Below, piece by piece: positions 1-7,753 of a DNA stretch of 64,000 nt. Source of the DNA: Streptomyces tailanensis (GTDB lineage Bacteria > Actinomycetota > Actinomycetes > Streptomycetales > Streptomycetaceae); contig NZ_VTHJ01000007.1 of assembly GCF_008386495.1 (NCBI RefSeq), positions 62,001 to 126,000 of the forward strand. The letters are read 5' to 3'. Positions within the stretch are counted from its first letter, which is position 1, and each line of letters opens with the position of its first letter. The position numbers were made by a program, and so were the translations under genes. The notes beneath the pieces are model-generated. The model was not told where the DNA came from, did no database searches, and saw only the letters and a program-made list of their open reading frames with translations.

Positions 1-148
1 ACAGCACGCTGCGCGCCCGCCGGTCGCCCTGATCGGCGTACGGCTCAATCTGGCTGCGGCGCACCGAGATCAGCGCGAACTCGGCGCCCACGAAGAAGGC
101 GTTGACGACCAGCGTCGCGAAACCGATCAGCAGTTGGACGGCGGTCAT
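1..148 (-). CDS. CNNM/TlyC-type hemolysin-like membrane protein (3' part outside window)
   Basis: Only the first 49 codons are inside the window. The N-terminus has a hydrophobic helix followed by GAEFALISVRRSQ, the hallmark start of the DUF21 membrane domain of CNNM/CorC-family proteins, which are linked to divalent cation export. The ATG at 146-148 overlaps the TGA of the upstream gene in an ATGA arrangement, so the two are translationally coupled. The paralogue directly upstream has the same N-terminal pattern, so this is a tandem pair that may form a heteromer. The CBS and CorC_HlyC domains cannot be seen because the sequence runs off the left edge. Confidence 0.85.
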   Translation of the reverse strand, partial: MTAVQLLIGFATLVVNAFFVGAEFALISVRRSQIEPYADQGDRRARSVL

Positions 149-1476
149 CGCTCCCCCTCCTCGTCGGCGGAGAAGGCCGGGGCGTGCAGCAGCACCCGCG
201 CGGCCCGGTGGCCCGAGGCGTCCACCACGTCCAGCCGCCAGCCGGCGACCTCGACGGTGTCGCCGACGGCCGGTATTCGACCGAGCTCGTTGGCGACGAG
301 ACCCGCGAGCGTCTCGTACGGCCCCTCCGGCACCCGCAGTCCCACGCGCGCGAGCTGGTCGGTGCGGGCCGAGCCGTCGGCCGAGTACAGCGCGCGGCCG
401 TCGTCGTCCGTGCCGACGGGGGCCAGGTCGGGCGTCTCGTGCGGGTCGTGCTCGTCCCGCACCTCGCCGACGACCTCCTCGACGATGTCCTCCAGCGTCA
501 CGACACCGGCGGTCCCGCCGTACTCGTCGATGACGACGGCCATGGTGCGCTTGCCGGAGAGCCGGTCCAGGACCCGGTCGACGGTGAGCGACTCGGGGAC
601 GAGCAGCGGCTCGCGCAGCAGCTCGGCCACGGAGGTGCGCAGCCGTTGCTCGGCGGGCACGGCGAGGACGTCCTTGATGTGCGCGGTGCCGATCACCGAG
701 TCGAGGCTGCCGCGGTAGACGGGGAAGCGGGACAGGCCGGTGGCCCGGGTCGCGTTCGCCACGTCCTCGCAGGTCGCCTGGGCCTCCAGGGCGATGACCT
801 GGACCCGCGGGGTCATCACGTTCTCCGCGGTCAGATCGGCCAGGTTCAGTGTGCGCACGAACAGCTCGGCGGTGTCCGCCTCCAGCGCGCCCTGCTTGGC
901 CGAGTGCCGGGCGAGGGCCGCCAGCTCCTGGGGGCCGCGCGCGGAGGCCAGCTCCTCGGCGGGCTCGACACCGAAGAGGCGTACCAGACGGTTGGCGGTG
1001 TTGTTGAGGTGGGCGATGAACGGCCGGAACGCCGCGCTGAACCAGCGCTGCGGGTTCGCGACCTTCTTCGCCACGGGCAGCGGCGCGGAGATGGCCCAGT
1101 TCTTCGGCACCAGCTCACCGACGACCATCAGGACGACGGTCGACAGGGCCGTACCGATCACCAGCGCGATCGAGCTCGACGCGGCGCGCGGCACGCCGAC
1201 CGCTTCCAGCGGGCCCGCGATCAGCTTGGCGATGGACGGCTCGGCCAGCATGCCGACGACCAGGTTGGTGACGGTGATGCCGAGCTGGGCACCGGAGAGC
1301 TGGAACGTCAGATTCCGTACGGCCTTGAGCGCGCCGGCGGCACCCCGCTCGCCGCGCTCCACGGCCCGCTCCAGGCGGCCGCGATCCACCGTGGTCAGCG
1401 AGAACTCGGCGGCGACGAAGGCGCCACAGACCACCGAGAGCAGCAGTGCCACGAGGAGGAGGAGCACTTCGGTCAT
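145..1476 (-). CDS. CNNM/TlyC-family membrane protein with CBS domains
   Basis: A 443-residue integral membrane protein of the hemolysin/CNNM family, likely acting in Mg or Co ion homeostasis at the cytoplasmic membrane. The N-terminal third (about residues 1-190) is a DUF21 domain with three to four hydrophobic segments and the motif GAFVAAEFSLTTVDR. Residues about 205-330 form a CBS pair containing MTPRVQVIAL and the conserved VIDEYGGTAGVVTLEDI loop. The C-terminus (about 345-435) matches the small CorC_HlyC domain. Length is typical for the family. It is the first gene of a two-gene operon with the overlapping paralogue downstream. The family assignment is firm; the transported ion is inference. 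Confidence 0.92.
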   Translation of the reverse strand: MTEVLLLLVALLLSVVCGAFVAAEFSLTTVDRGRLERAVERGERGAAGALKAVRNLTFQLSGAQLGITVTNLVVGMLAEPSIAKLIAGPLEAVGVPRAASSSIALVIGTALSTVVLMVVGELVPKNWAISAPLPVAKKVANPQRWFSAAFRPFIAHLNNTANRLVRLFGVEPAEELASARGPQELAALARHSAKQGALEADTAELFVRTLNLADLTAENVMTPRVQVIALEAQATCEDVANATRATGLSRFPVYRGSLDSVIGTAHIKDVLAVPAEQRLRTSVAELLREPLLVPESLTVDRVLDRLSGKRTMAVVIDEYGGTAGVVTLEDIVEEVVGEVRDEHDPHETPDLAPVGTDDDGRALYSADGSARTDQLARVGLRVPEGPYETLAGLVANELGRIPAVGDTVEVAGWRLDVVDASGHRAARVLLHAPAFSADEEGER

Positions 1477-1659
1477 CGGGTCACCCCCGTCCCATGGTCC
1501 GGCAGGGGCGGGAGGAACGCGCGATGTCGGCTACCGGCTCCGATATGTCCGGCGCCGGGTCGGGTACTGGGAGGCTCGCCCATGGGCGGACGCTCACAAC
1601 CTTTCCGTAGAGGTCGACTGGTCCACACATGGTAAAGGATCGGCAAAGTGACCTGTTCC

Positions 1660-2085
1660 TCAGTCGCCGAGCGGCTTCACCCACCGCCGCCACTTCTCCT
1701 CGGACGCGTACCCGGCCGCCCGCCACGCATGATGGGCGGTCTCGTTCCGTACGAGCACCATGGCGTCGACGCGTCGCCCGCCGAGGGCGGCGAAGCGTTG
1801 TTCGGCGGCCTCCAGCAGGGCGGTGGCGATGCCCTGTCGGCGGTGGTCGGGGTGTACGGCAAGTCGGTAGGCGGAGCATCGCCATCCGTCGAAGCCGGCT
1901 ATGACGGTTCCGGTGAGGAGGTCGTCGCGCTCTGCGAGGAGCAGGGCTTCGGGGTCTCGTGTGATGAGTCGGGCGACTCCGTCGTGGTCGTCGCTGATGC
2001 TGGTTCCTTCCGCGGCTTCGCGCCAGAACCGCAGCACGGTGTCGATGTCCGCGAGGGTGGCGCGGCGGATGTGAACATCGCTCAT
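1660..2085 (-). CDS. GNAT family N-acetyltransferase
   Basis: A 141-residue single-domain GNAT acetyltransferase. It has the acetyl-CoA binding motif A pattern VHPDHRRQGIATALLEAAE (R/Q-x-x-G-x-A) near residue 80 and the C-terminal ARRAAGY-like helix region (AHHAWRAAGYASEEKWRRW). The family transfers acetyl from acetyl-CoA to an amine; the substrate cannot be read from sequence. I chose the ATG at 2085 because the next upstream start is a TTG four codons earlier with no better ribosome binding site. It stands alone between a membrane-protein operon and the glycan-like locus. Confidence 0.85.
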   Translation of the reverse strand: MSDVHIRRATLADIDTVLRFWREAAEGTSISDDHDGVARLITRDPEALLLAERDDLLTGTVIAGFDGWRCSAYRLAVHPDHRRQGIATALLEAAEQRFAALGGRRVDAMVLVRNETAHHAWRAAGYASEEKWRRWVKPLGD

Positions 2086-2219
2086 GGGGTGAGCCAAGCA
2101 GAGCGCTCGCCTGTCTGGCGAACGGGTTTTCCATCGCCCGATCAGGACCCCTGTTTCTGCTGAGGTGGTGGAGTCAGGGCATCACGGTTGCCCCCGAGGC
2201 GGGGGCGCCGCCGGGACCT

Positions 2220-3626
2220 TCACCAGCCGGTGAGGAGCAGGTGGTTGAGGAGCAGCGCGAGTGCGGCCTGCGCGGCGAGCCAGGCGCGTGGCCGGGGGAG
2301 GAGGGCGCCCGCCGCGAGCGGCCATGCTGCGAAGGGCAGCCAGATCCGTTCCGTCTCCGCCTTGCTCATGCCGGACAGGTCGGCGACGAGGAGCGCGAGG
2401 AACGCGGCGAGCACGAGCAGGGCCAGGCGGGTTTCGGCGGGGAGCCGGGACGGGTCCGGGACGGGGAGGAGCCGTTCGCGCTCCCTCGCGAGCACGGTCG
2501 CGGTCCGCCGCAGCCCCGCCACCGTGGCCGGGCCGACCACCAGCACCGTGCAGGCGAGGTTCGCCCACACCCAGTAGCCGTACGGCCTGAAGCCGCCCGC
2601 GCCTTGGTAGTAGCGCTCGACCAGCAGGTGGTACGCCTCCCACCAGTCGAAGCCGGCGAGCGTGAACGCCAGAGGGACGACGGCGGTTCCGGCGAGCAGG
2701 AAGGGCAGCACTCGAATCCGCCTCCGCCCCAGCAACAGCACACCCGCCCCGATCACCGCGAACAGCGTGAGGCCGTACGAGAGATAGCAGGTCAGGCCGA
2801 ACAGCAGGCCCGAGCCGAACGCGGCGGCCCATGACCGTCGCTTCGTCCGTGCCGTCACCGCGAGTGCGAGCAGGGCCACGGTCCACGCGGCGACGGCGGC
2901 GAAGTAGCCGTCGGCCGACGTCCCCATCCACACAGCGGCGGGTGCGAGCACCAGGAACGGCGCCGCCCGGCGGGCGAGGGCCTCGTCGGCCAGGGCCCGT
3001 ACAGCGACGAGGACGGCGGCCGCCGTGGTCGCCCCGACGGTGATGACCCACACCCCGGCCCAGGCACCCCCGCCCAGTCCGACCCGGTCGAGGAGGACGA
3101 ACGTGAGGGTGGCGGCCGGGGGATGTCCGGCGACGTGCGGAGGCCAGTGGTCGGGGGAGCCGAGCAGGATGTGCTGGGCGAAGTCCCCGAGGGTGGCGGG
3201 GATGTCGTGGAAGCGGTCGATGACCTGGAGGTACTCGTACCGGGTCGTCAGCCGTCGGGCGACGCCCCGGTGCCAGCCGTCGACGAGGGCGAGGGAGAAC
3301 GTCCAGGCTGTGGCCGTGGCCCAGGAGGTGAGCAGCAGGGTGCGCCAGGGCAGGCGGGCGGCGAGAGTGGGGCCGTACGCGACGACGGCGACCGCGACGG
3401 CGAGGGCGGCCGGCGTGCCGGGGCCGATGTGGGGCAGCCAGTTGGCGTACAGGGGTGGCCAGCCGACGTGGAGGACGTCCTTCGACCGCTTGATGGCGAC
3501 GCCGACCAGCGCGGCCGTCACGACGAGCAGCGCGGCGCCGGCGACGGTGTACAGGTCGCGGCGGAGATCACGGCGAAAGCCGAGCCTGGTATCGCCACGC
3601 AGATCACTACGAAGATCACGGTTCAC
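2220..3626 (-). CDS. Polytopic membrane protein, GT-C glycosyltransferase-like
   Basis: A 468-residue protein with about eleven to twelve hydrophobic segments. Two features recall lipid-linked GT-C glycosyltransferases: the extracytoplasmic HPPAATLTFVLLDRVG stretch near residue 165, and the late loop SGMSKAETERIWLPFAAWPL typical of actinobacterial mannosyltransferase-like proteins. I cannot place it in a named GT family, and an acidic catalytic pair is not certain. The start is a GTG without Shine-Dalgarno sequence. A TAACGT box at 3633-3638 ends six bases before it, suggesting a leaderless transcript. The first residues repeat RDLR several times, a basic cytoplasmic leader. It diverges from the molybdopterin oxidoreductase and carries the locus operator 52 bp upstream. 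Confidence 0.7.
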   Translation of the reverse strand: MNRDLRSDLRGDTRLGFRRDLRRDLYTVAGAALLVVTAALVGVAIKRSKDVLHVGWPPLYANWLPHIGPGTPAALAVAVAVVAYGPTLAARLPWRTLLLTSWATATAWTFSLALVDGWHRGVARRLTTRYEYLQVIDRFHDIPATLGDFAQHILLGSPDHWPPHVAGHPPAATLTFVLLDRVGLGGGAWAGVWVITVGATTAAAVLVAVRALADEALARRAAPFLVLAPAAVWMGTSADGYFAAVAAWTVALLALAVTARTKRRSWAAAFGSGLLFGLTCYLSYGLTLFAVIGAGVLLLGRRRIRVLPFLLAGTAVVPLAFTLAGFDWWEAYHLLVERYYQGAGGFRPYGYWVWANLACTVLVVGPATVAGLRRTATVLARERERLLPVPDPSRLPAETRLALLVLAAFLALLVADLSGMSKAETERIWLPFAAWPLAAGALLPRPRAWLAAQAALALLLNHLLLTGW

Positions 3627-3632
3627 GCGGGA

Positions 3633-3638
3633 ACGTTA
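3633..3638 (-). promoter_or_regulatory. Predicted -10 box of leaderless GT-C-like gene
   Basis: Reading the minus strand, TAACGT fits the streptomycete TANNNT -10 pattern and lies six bases before the GTG start at 3626. No Shine-Dalgarno sequence is present, so transcription probably starts at the GTG itself. This is pattern-based and not experimentally supported. Confidence 0.45.
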
Positions 3639-3677
3639 GGCCGAACGGTGGCGGCCGGGCCCATGTCGGGCGCGGAC

Positions 3678-3713
3678 GTCAGCGTTTCGTCATGAGCCTT
3701 ACGAGAGCCTGAC
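3678..3713. promoter_or_regulatory. Pair of inverted GTMAG-N6-GTMAG operator copies
   Basis: The plus strand carries GTCAG-CGTTTC-GTCAT at 3678-3693 (last half-site one base off). The minus strand carries a perfect GTCAG-GCTCTC-GTAAG at 3713-3698. The half-sites are 11 bp apart, the spacing bound by OmpR/PhoB-class regulators. The first copy begins exactly 52 bp upstream of the GTG of the GT-C-like gene. The same motif stands before the epimerase, response regulator, glycosyltransferase and beta-propeller genes. Confidence 0.7.
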
Positions 3714-3775
3714 GCGGACGAGAACAAGCTGTACAACACCGACAACGTCATCGTCGCCCCCGGTGTGGCCCGCAC
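3702..3775 (+). pseudogene. Possible remnant of a D-2-hydroxyacid dehydrogenase C-terminus
   Basis: One plus-strand frame reads EPDADENKLYNTDNVIVAPGVA. This resembles the conserved C-terminal stretch EPLP-x-x-x-PLY-x-x-x-NVIVTPH-x-A of D-isomer specific 2-hydroxyacid dehydrogenases, with the usual His replaced by Gly. Nothing recognisable precedes it and there is no start codon. I take it as a scrap of a lost gene inside the divergent promoter region. The resemblance is short and could be chance. Confidence 0.3.
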
Positions 3776-3800
3776 TTGTCTCGGATGCTGCCGCGGCGAC

Positions 3801-3816
3801 GTCCCTGTTCCGTAAG
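3801..3816 (+). promoter_or_regulatory. Degenerate locus operator upstream of molybdopterin gene
   Basis: GTCCC-TGTTCC-GTAAG matches the locus direct repeat in eight of ten conserved bases with 11-bp spacing. Its last base lies exactly 47 bp before the ATG at 3863. That is the same distance and orientation as the last copy of the tandem array relative to the glycosyltransferase start at 8716. Confidence 0.5.
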
Positions 3817-3862
3817 GCATTCACAGGTTCCGGAACGGCCTGGCGCCGGGTGGGATGAAGGC

Positions 3863-4999
3863 ATGAAACTGCGTGTCTCTGCGCCGGTGTTCAAGGGCAG
3901 GTTGCATGACGCCCGCACGGCGACCTCGATCGGCCGCTGGCTGGGACTGGCGTTCGCCGTCTGCTTCGCCACCGGGCTGGTCAGCCACTTCATGCAACAC
4001 CCGCCGGGCTGGCTGGCCGACAACATTCCGAGTCGCCCGTCGTGGGGTTACCGGCTCACCCAGGGCCTGCACACCGCTTCCGGCATCGCGGCGATTCCGC
4101 TGCTGCTCGCCAAGCTGTGGACGGTGTACCCACGGCTGTTCGCGTGGCCACCGCTGCGGTCGTTTCGGCACGCGCTGGAGCGTCTGTCGATCGCGGTGCT
4201 GGTGGCCGGAGCCGTCTTAGAGCTGGCGACCGGGCTGTTGAACACGGTCCAGTGGTACCCGTGGCCGTTCTCGTTCGTGCCGGTGCACTACGCGGTGGCG
4301 TGGCTGGTGGCGGGGGCGCTGGTCCTGCACATCGCGGTCAAGGCCCCGGAGATCCGGGCGCATTGGAGCCGGCGGTCCCCCGGGACTCTCGCCCTGCCGG
4401 CACAGGATGCTCCCGACCGGCGGTCCCTGCTGGCGGCGCTGGGCGCGGCCGTCGGGGCCGTCACCCTCACCACGGTGGGTCAGTCCTTCACCCCGCTGAA
4501 GGACCTCATCCTGTTCGCTCCCCGCCACCCGGACCGGGGCCCGCAGGGTCTGCCCGTCAACCGGACCGCCGCGGCGGCCGGGGTCGGCCGGATCGCCGAT
4601 GAGGAGTACCGCCTGGTGGTGGACGGCCCGCAGCCGTACACCCTGACGCTGGACGAACTGCGCGCACTGCCGCAGCACGAGGTGGAGCTGCCGATCGCGT
4701 GTGTGGAGGGCTGGAGCAGGTCGGCGCACTGGACGGGCGTGCGAGTCGTCGATCTGCTGGAGCGGGCGGGCGCCCGGCCGGATGCGCGGGTGCGGATGGT
4801 GTCGTTGCAGCTGCGCGGCGGCTACCGGGTGTCGGAGATGGGCCATCACCACGCCCGAGACCCGCTGACCCTCCTCGCCCTGCGCCTGAACGGCGAGGAA
4901 CTCGACCCCGACCACGGCTACCCGGCGCGGCTCATCGCCCCCAACCGGCCCGGTGTGCTGCAGACCAAGTGGGTCGGCCGGCTGGAGGTGCTGTCATGA
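3863..4999 (+). CDS. Membrane cytochrome b / molybdopterin-dependent oxidoreductase fusion
   Basis: A 378-residue fusion. Residues about 24-160 contain four membrane helices with histidines (H42, H46, H70, H142, H156) placed as in di-heme cytochrome b subunits. A fifth hydrophobic segment follows at about 188-206. Residues about 215-378 match the sulfite-oxidase-type molybdopterin domain, including the IACVEGWSR motif whose Cys280 should ligate molybdenum. The domain is short and lacks a dimerisation domain. It probably works on the outer face of the membrane as a quinol-linked reductase or dehydrogenase; the substrate is unknown. I chose the ATG at 3863, six bases after a -10-like TGGGAT. 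The next gene overlaps the stop by ATGA. Confidence 0.85.
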   Translation: MKLRVSAPVFKGRLHDARTATSIGRWLGLAFAVCFATGLVSHFMQHPPGWLADNIPSRPSWGYRLTQGLHTASGIAAIPLLLAKLWTVYPRLFAWPPLRSFRHALERLSIAVLVAGAVLELATGLLNTVQWYPWPFSFVPVHYAVAWLVAGALVLHIAVKAPEIRAHWSRRSPGTLALPAQDAPDRRSLLAALGAAVGAVTLTTVGQSFTPLKDLILFAPRHPDRGPQGLPVNRTAAAAGVGRIADEEYRLVVDGPQPYTLTLDELRALPQHEVELPIACVEGWSRSAHWTGVRVVDLLERAGARPDARVRMVSLQLRGGYRVSEMGHHHARDPLTLLALRLNGEELDPDHGYPARLIAPNRPGVLQTKWVGRLEVLS

Positions 5000-5397
5000 A
5001 GGTGACGCGGGTCCTTGTGGGCGCGGCGGGTGTGGCGCTCATGGGCGTCGGCGTGTCCCTGCTGATGGACGTCCGTGATGTGACCGGCGTTCTGGTGTGG
5101 CTGGGCGGGGCGGTCGTCCTGCACGACGCGTTGATCGCGCCGCTGGTGCTGCTGGCAGGGCTGGTGCTGGTGCGCGGTGGTACGCGCGGTCCGGTTCGCG
5201 GGGCGCTGGTGGTCGCGGGCGCCTTGACGGTGGTGGCGTTGCCGGCGCTGCTGCGCCCGGGACGAACGGCCAACTCCTCAGTGCTGCCGCTGGATTATCC
5301 GCGCAACTGGCTGATCGCGCTGGCCGCCGTGGCCACGGTGACGGCGCTCGTCCTGGCCGCGCGGGGCCTCACCCGCCGACGGCGGCCACCGTCATGA
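4996..5397 (+). CDS. Small four-helix membrane protein
   Basis: A 133-residue protein that is mostly hydrophobic, with about four predicted membrane helices (roughly residues 5-24, 31-53, 63-82 and 104-122) and a basic C-terminal tail RGLTRRRRPPS. Its ATG overlaps the stop codon of the molybdopterin oxidoreductase (ATGA), so the two are translationally coupled and the product is probably a membrane partner or anchor for it. I recognise no named family. The hydrophilic loop RPGRTANSSVLPLDYPRNW between the last two helices is likely exposed. Confidence 0.75.
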   Translation: MKVTRVLVGAAGVALMGVGVSLLMDVRDVTGVLVWLGGAVVLHDALIAPLVLLAGLVLVRGGTRGPVRGALVVAGALTVVALPALLRPGRTANSSVLPLDYPRNWLIALAAVATVTALVLAARGLTRRRRPPS

Positions 5398-5475
5398 GGA
5401 AGACGCCGGCCCACGCCGCGCCGTCTTACGGCGGTGACGCCCCCGACAGCACAGGACACGGCACAGACCGAAAGG

Positions 5476-5491
5476 CTTACGAACCGCTGAC
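5476..5491 (-). promoter_or_regulatory. Locus operator upstream of epimerase
   Basis: The minus strand reads GTCAG-CGGTTC-GTAAG, a perfect match to the direct repeat of the tandem array near 8.6 kb. Its first G (5491) lies exactly 52 bp before the ATG at 5543. This equals the distance and relative orientation seen before the response regulator and GT-C-like genes. A TACGGT -10 box at 5531-5536 sits six bases before the ATG. Confidence 0.7.
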
Positions 5492-5542
5492 GTCCCCGCG
5501 CTCGACGGCTCGCGACCGGATGGACGGCTCTACGGTCGGGGC

Positions 5543-6595
5543 ATGTTGATCCTGGTCACCGGAGGCGCGGGCTTCATCGGCTCGCACATCGTCGCCGCCC
5601 TCACCGGCGCCGGGCATGAGGTGCGCGTCCTTGACGCGCTGCTGACCGCCGCCCACCGCACCGCCCCGCAGATCCCCGAAGGGGTCGACTGGCGGCACGC
5701 GGACGTCCGTGACGCGGCGGCCGTTGCCGACGCCCTGCGCCGCGTGGACGCCGTCTGCCACCAGGCCGCGATGGTCGGCCTTGGCAAGGACTTCGCCGAC
5801 GCGCCCGACTACGTCGGCTGCAACGACCTCGGCACGGCCGTACTGCTCGCCGGCATGGCGGAGGCCCGGGTGAGGCATCTGGTGCTGGCGAGTTCGATGG
5901 TGGTGTACGGCGAGGGGCGCTACGAATGTTCCCGGCACGGCGTGGTCCGGCCGGGGCCGCGCCGGGTGGCGGATCTGGAGGCGGGGCGCTTCGAACCGCC
6001 CTGCCCGCGCTGTGGTGAGCCGCTCGCCGCCGGACTGGTGGACGAGGGCGCCCCCGCCGACCCGCGCAACGTGTACGCCGCCACGAAGCTCGCCCAGGAG
6101 CACCTCGCCGCCGCGTGGGCCCGCGCGACGGGCGGGAAGGTGTCCGCGCTGCGCTACCACAACGTGTACGGCCCCGGCATGCCGCGCGACACCCCGTACG
6201 CGGGGGTCGCGTCGCTGTTCCGGTCCGCGCTCGCGCGCGGTGAGGCTCCGCGTGTGTTCGAGGACGGCGGGCAGCGGCGGGACTTCGTGCACGTGCGGGA
6301 CGTGGCCGGGGCCAACCTCACCGCGCTGGACGATGTCGACGGCCTCACGGAGGGCCGCCTGCGGGCGTACAACGTCGGCAGCGGGGAGCCCCACACGGTG
6401 GGGGAGATGGCCGCCGCACTGGCCGCGTCCTACGGCGACCAGGTGCCGGTCGTCACAGGGGAGTTCCGGCTCGGCGATGTCCGCCACATCACCGCCTCCT
6501 CACGACGACTCCGCGACGAACTGGGGTGGAAGCCGCAGGTCGCCTTCGTGGAGGGGATGGCGGAGTTCGCGGCGGCGCCTCTGCGAGCCGGCTGA
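5543..6595 (+). CDS. NAD-dependent sugar epimerase/dehydratase (extended SDR)
   Basis: A 350-residue extended short-chain dehydrogenase. The Rossmann motif TGGAGFIGSH is at residues 6-15. The catalytic S-x(n)-Y-x-x-x-K set appears as SSMVVYGEG and, later, NVYAATKLAQE. An unusual insertion of about 45 residues between these contains a CPRCGEP pair of cysteines, so some metal or structural role is possible. The C-terminal half has the usual sugar-nucleotide binding pattern (YHNVYGPGMPRDTPYAG, RDFVHVRDVA). It likely interconverts NDP-sugars for the neighbouring glycosyltransferases. No Shine-Dalgarno sequence is seen; TACGGT six bases before the ATG suggests leaderless transcription. An operator lies 52 bp upstream. 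Confidence 0.88.
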   Translation: MLILVTGGAGFIGSHIVAALTGAGHEVRVLDALLTAAHRTAPQIPEGVDWRHADVRDAAAVADALRRVDAVCHQAAMVGLGKDFADAPDYVGCNDLGTAVLLAGMAEARVRHLVLASSMVVYGEGRYECSRHGVVRPGPRRVADLEAGRFEPPCPRCGEPLAAGLVDEGAPADPRNVYAATKLAQEHLAAAWARATGGKVSALRYHNVYGPGMPRDTPYAGVASLFRSALARGEAPRVFEDGGQRRDFVHVRDVAGANLTALDDVDGLTEGRLRAYNVGSGEPHTVGEMAAALAASYGDQVPVVTGEFRLGDVRHITASSRRLRDELGWKPQVAFVEGMAEFAAAPLRAG

Positions 6596-6640
6596 GTCCG
6601 GCCCGCCTCCGGGAGCTCTCGGCTCACCCGTCCGCTGCCG

Positions 6641-7753
6641 TCAGACCGCCGCCGGCAGATGGACCTCGAAGCGGCAGCCGCCCGGCACATTGCTCACGGC
6701 CGCACGGCCCTTGTGCGCCTCCACGATGCCGCGCACGATGGCCAGGCCCAGCCCGGCACCGGCGGGCGGGGTGCGGGCGTCGGTGCCACGCCAACCGGTG
6801 TCGAAGACCCGGGGCAGGTCCTCCGGCGCGATGCCGCCGCAGCCGTCCGTCACCGACAGCACGACGCGGTCGGCCTCCCGGCGGGCGGAGACCGCGACGG
6901 TGCCGTCGGCGGGGGTGCGGCGGATGGCGTTGACGAGCAGGTTGGCCAGGACGCGGGACATCTCGCGGCCGTCGACCTCGACCGGCACCTGCTCCACCCC
7001 GGCGCCCACCAGCCGCACCCTGTGCTCCCTGGCCAGGGCGTCGGCACCCGCGATGGCGTCGCCGACGAGGTCGTAGACCGACATGCGGGTCGGGGTCAGG
7101 GCGAGGACGCCGGCCTGGATACGGGACAGTTCGAAGAGGTCGCTGACCATGTCGGTCATGCGCTCGACCTCGGTGCGGATGCGGGTGTGGTAGACGCGCG
7201 GGTCGTCGACCATGCCGTCCTCCAGCGCCTCGGTCATCGCCTGGAGCCCGGCCAGCGGGGTGCGCAGATCGTGGGAGATCCAGGCCACCAGCTCGCGACG
7301 GGAGGCTTCCAGTGCCCTCTCCCGCTCCCGGGACGCGGTCAGCTTGGCGCTGGTGGCGGCCAACTGGCGGCTCAGGTGGGCGAGTTCGGCGGTGGGCGCG
7401 GTGGCGGGCGGGACGAAGCTGCCGTCGTCGCCGAGGGCGCGGGTGGCCTCGGCCAGAGCCTGGCTGCCCTTGACGACGCTGCGGCCCAACAGGAGGGCGA
7501 CGGCGAAGGAGACGACCGCGGCCATGGCGCACACCATCGTCACGACCCACAGGTCGTGGTCCGAGAGGAACATCGCCCAGGACACCAGCATCGTTCCGGC
7601 GAGCATCGCGGCGACCGTGACGGCCGCGACCACGGCCAGCGACAGGGCGACCGACCGGTTCCGCAGCAGCCGCAGGGCCACCGCACCGGTCAGCCCGGCA
7701 GCGGCCGCGCCGATGGCCGCGTACAGGGCGATGAGCAGCGTGTCACCGACCAT
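6641..7753 (-). CDS. Two-component sensor histidine kinase
   Basis: A 370-residue sensor kinase. Three hydrophobic segments in the first 90 residues leave almost no extracellular domain, so sensing is probably within the membrane. A HAMP-like linker follows (about 90-145). The H-box WISHDLRTPL places the phosphoacceptor at His161. The ATPase domain shows NLLVNAIRRTP (N-box), DGCGGI (G1) and GAGLGLAIV (G2). The gene starts inside the end of the response regulator gene (11-bp overlap), so the pair is cotranscribed. Its stop converges on the epimerase gene. All catalytic boxes look intact. The signal is unknown; given the neighbours, an envelope or glycan cue is plausible. Confidence 0.93.
   Translation of the reverse strand: MVGDTLLIALYAAIGAAAAGLTGAVALRLLRNRSVALSLAVVAAVTVAAMLAGTMLVSWAMFLSDHDLWVVTMVCAMAAVVSFAVALLLGRSVVKGSQALAEATRALGDDGSFVPPATAPTAELAHLSRQLAATSAKLTASRERERALEASRRELVAWISHDLRTPLAGLQAMTEALEDGMVDDPRVYHTRIRTEVERMTDMVSDLFELSRIQAGVLALTPTRMSVYDLVGDAIAGADALAREHRVRLVGAGVEQVPVEVDGREMSRVLANLLVNAIRRTPADGTVAVSARREADRVVLSVTDGCGGIAPEDLPRVFDTGWRGTDARTPPAGAGLGLAIVRGIVEAHKGRAAVSNVPGGCRFEVHLPAAV

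Noticed and set aside
184..1635. 483-codon plus-strand open frame across the TlyC-like gene
   Set aside because: It is the complementary-strand shadow of a well-supported gene; composition lacks protein features.
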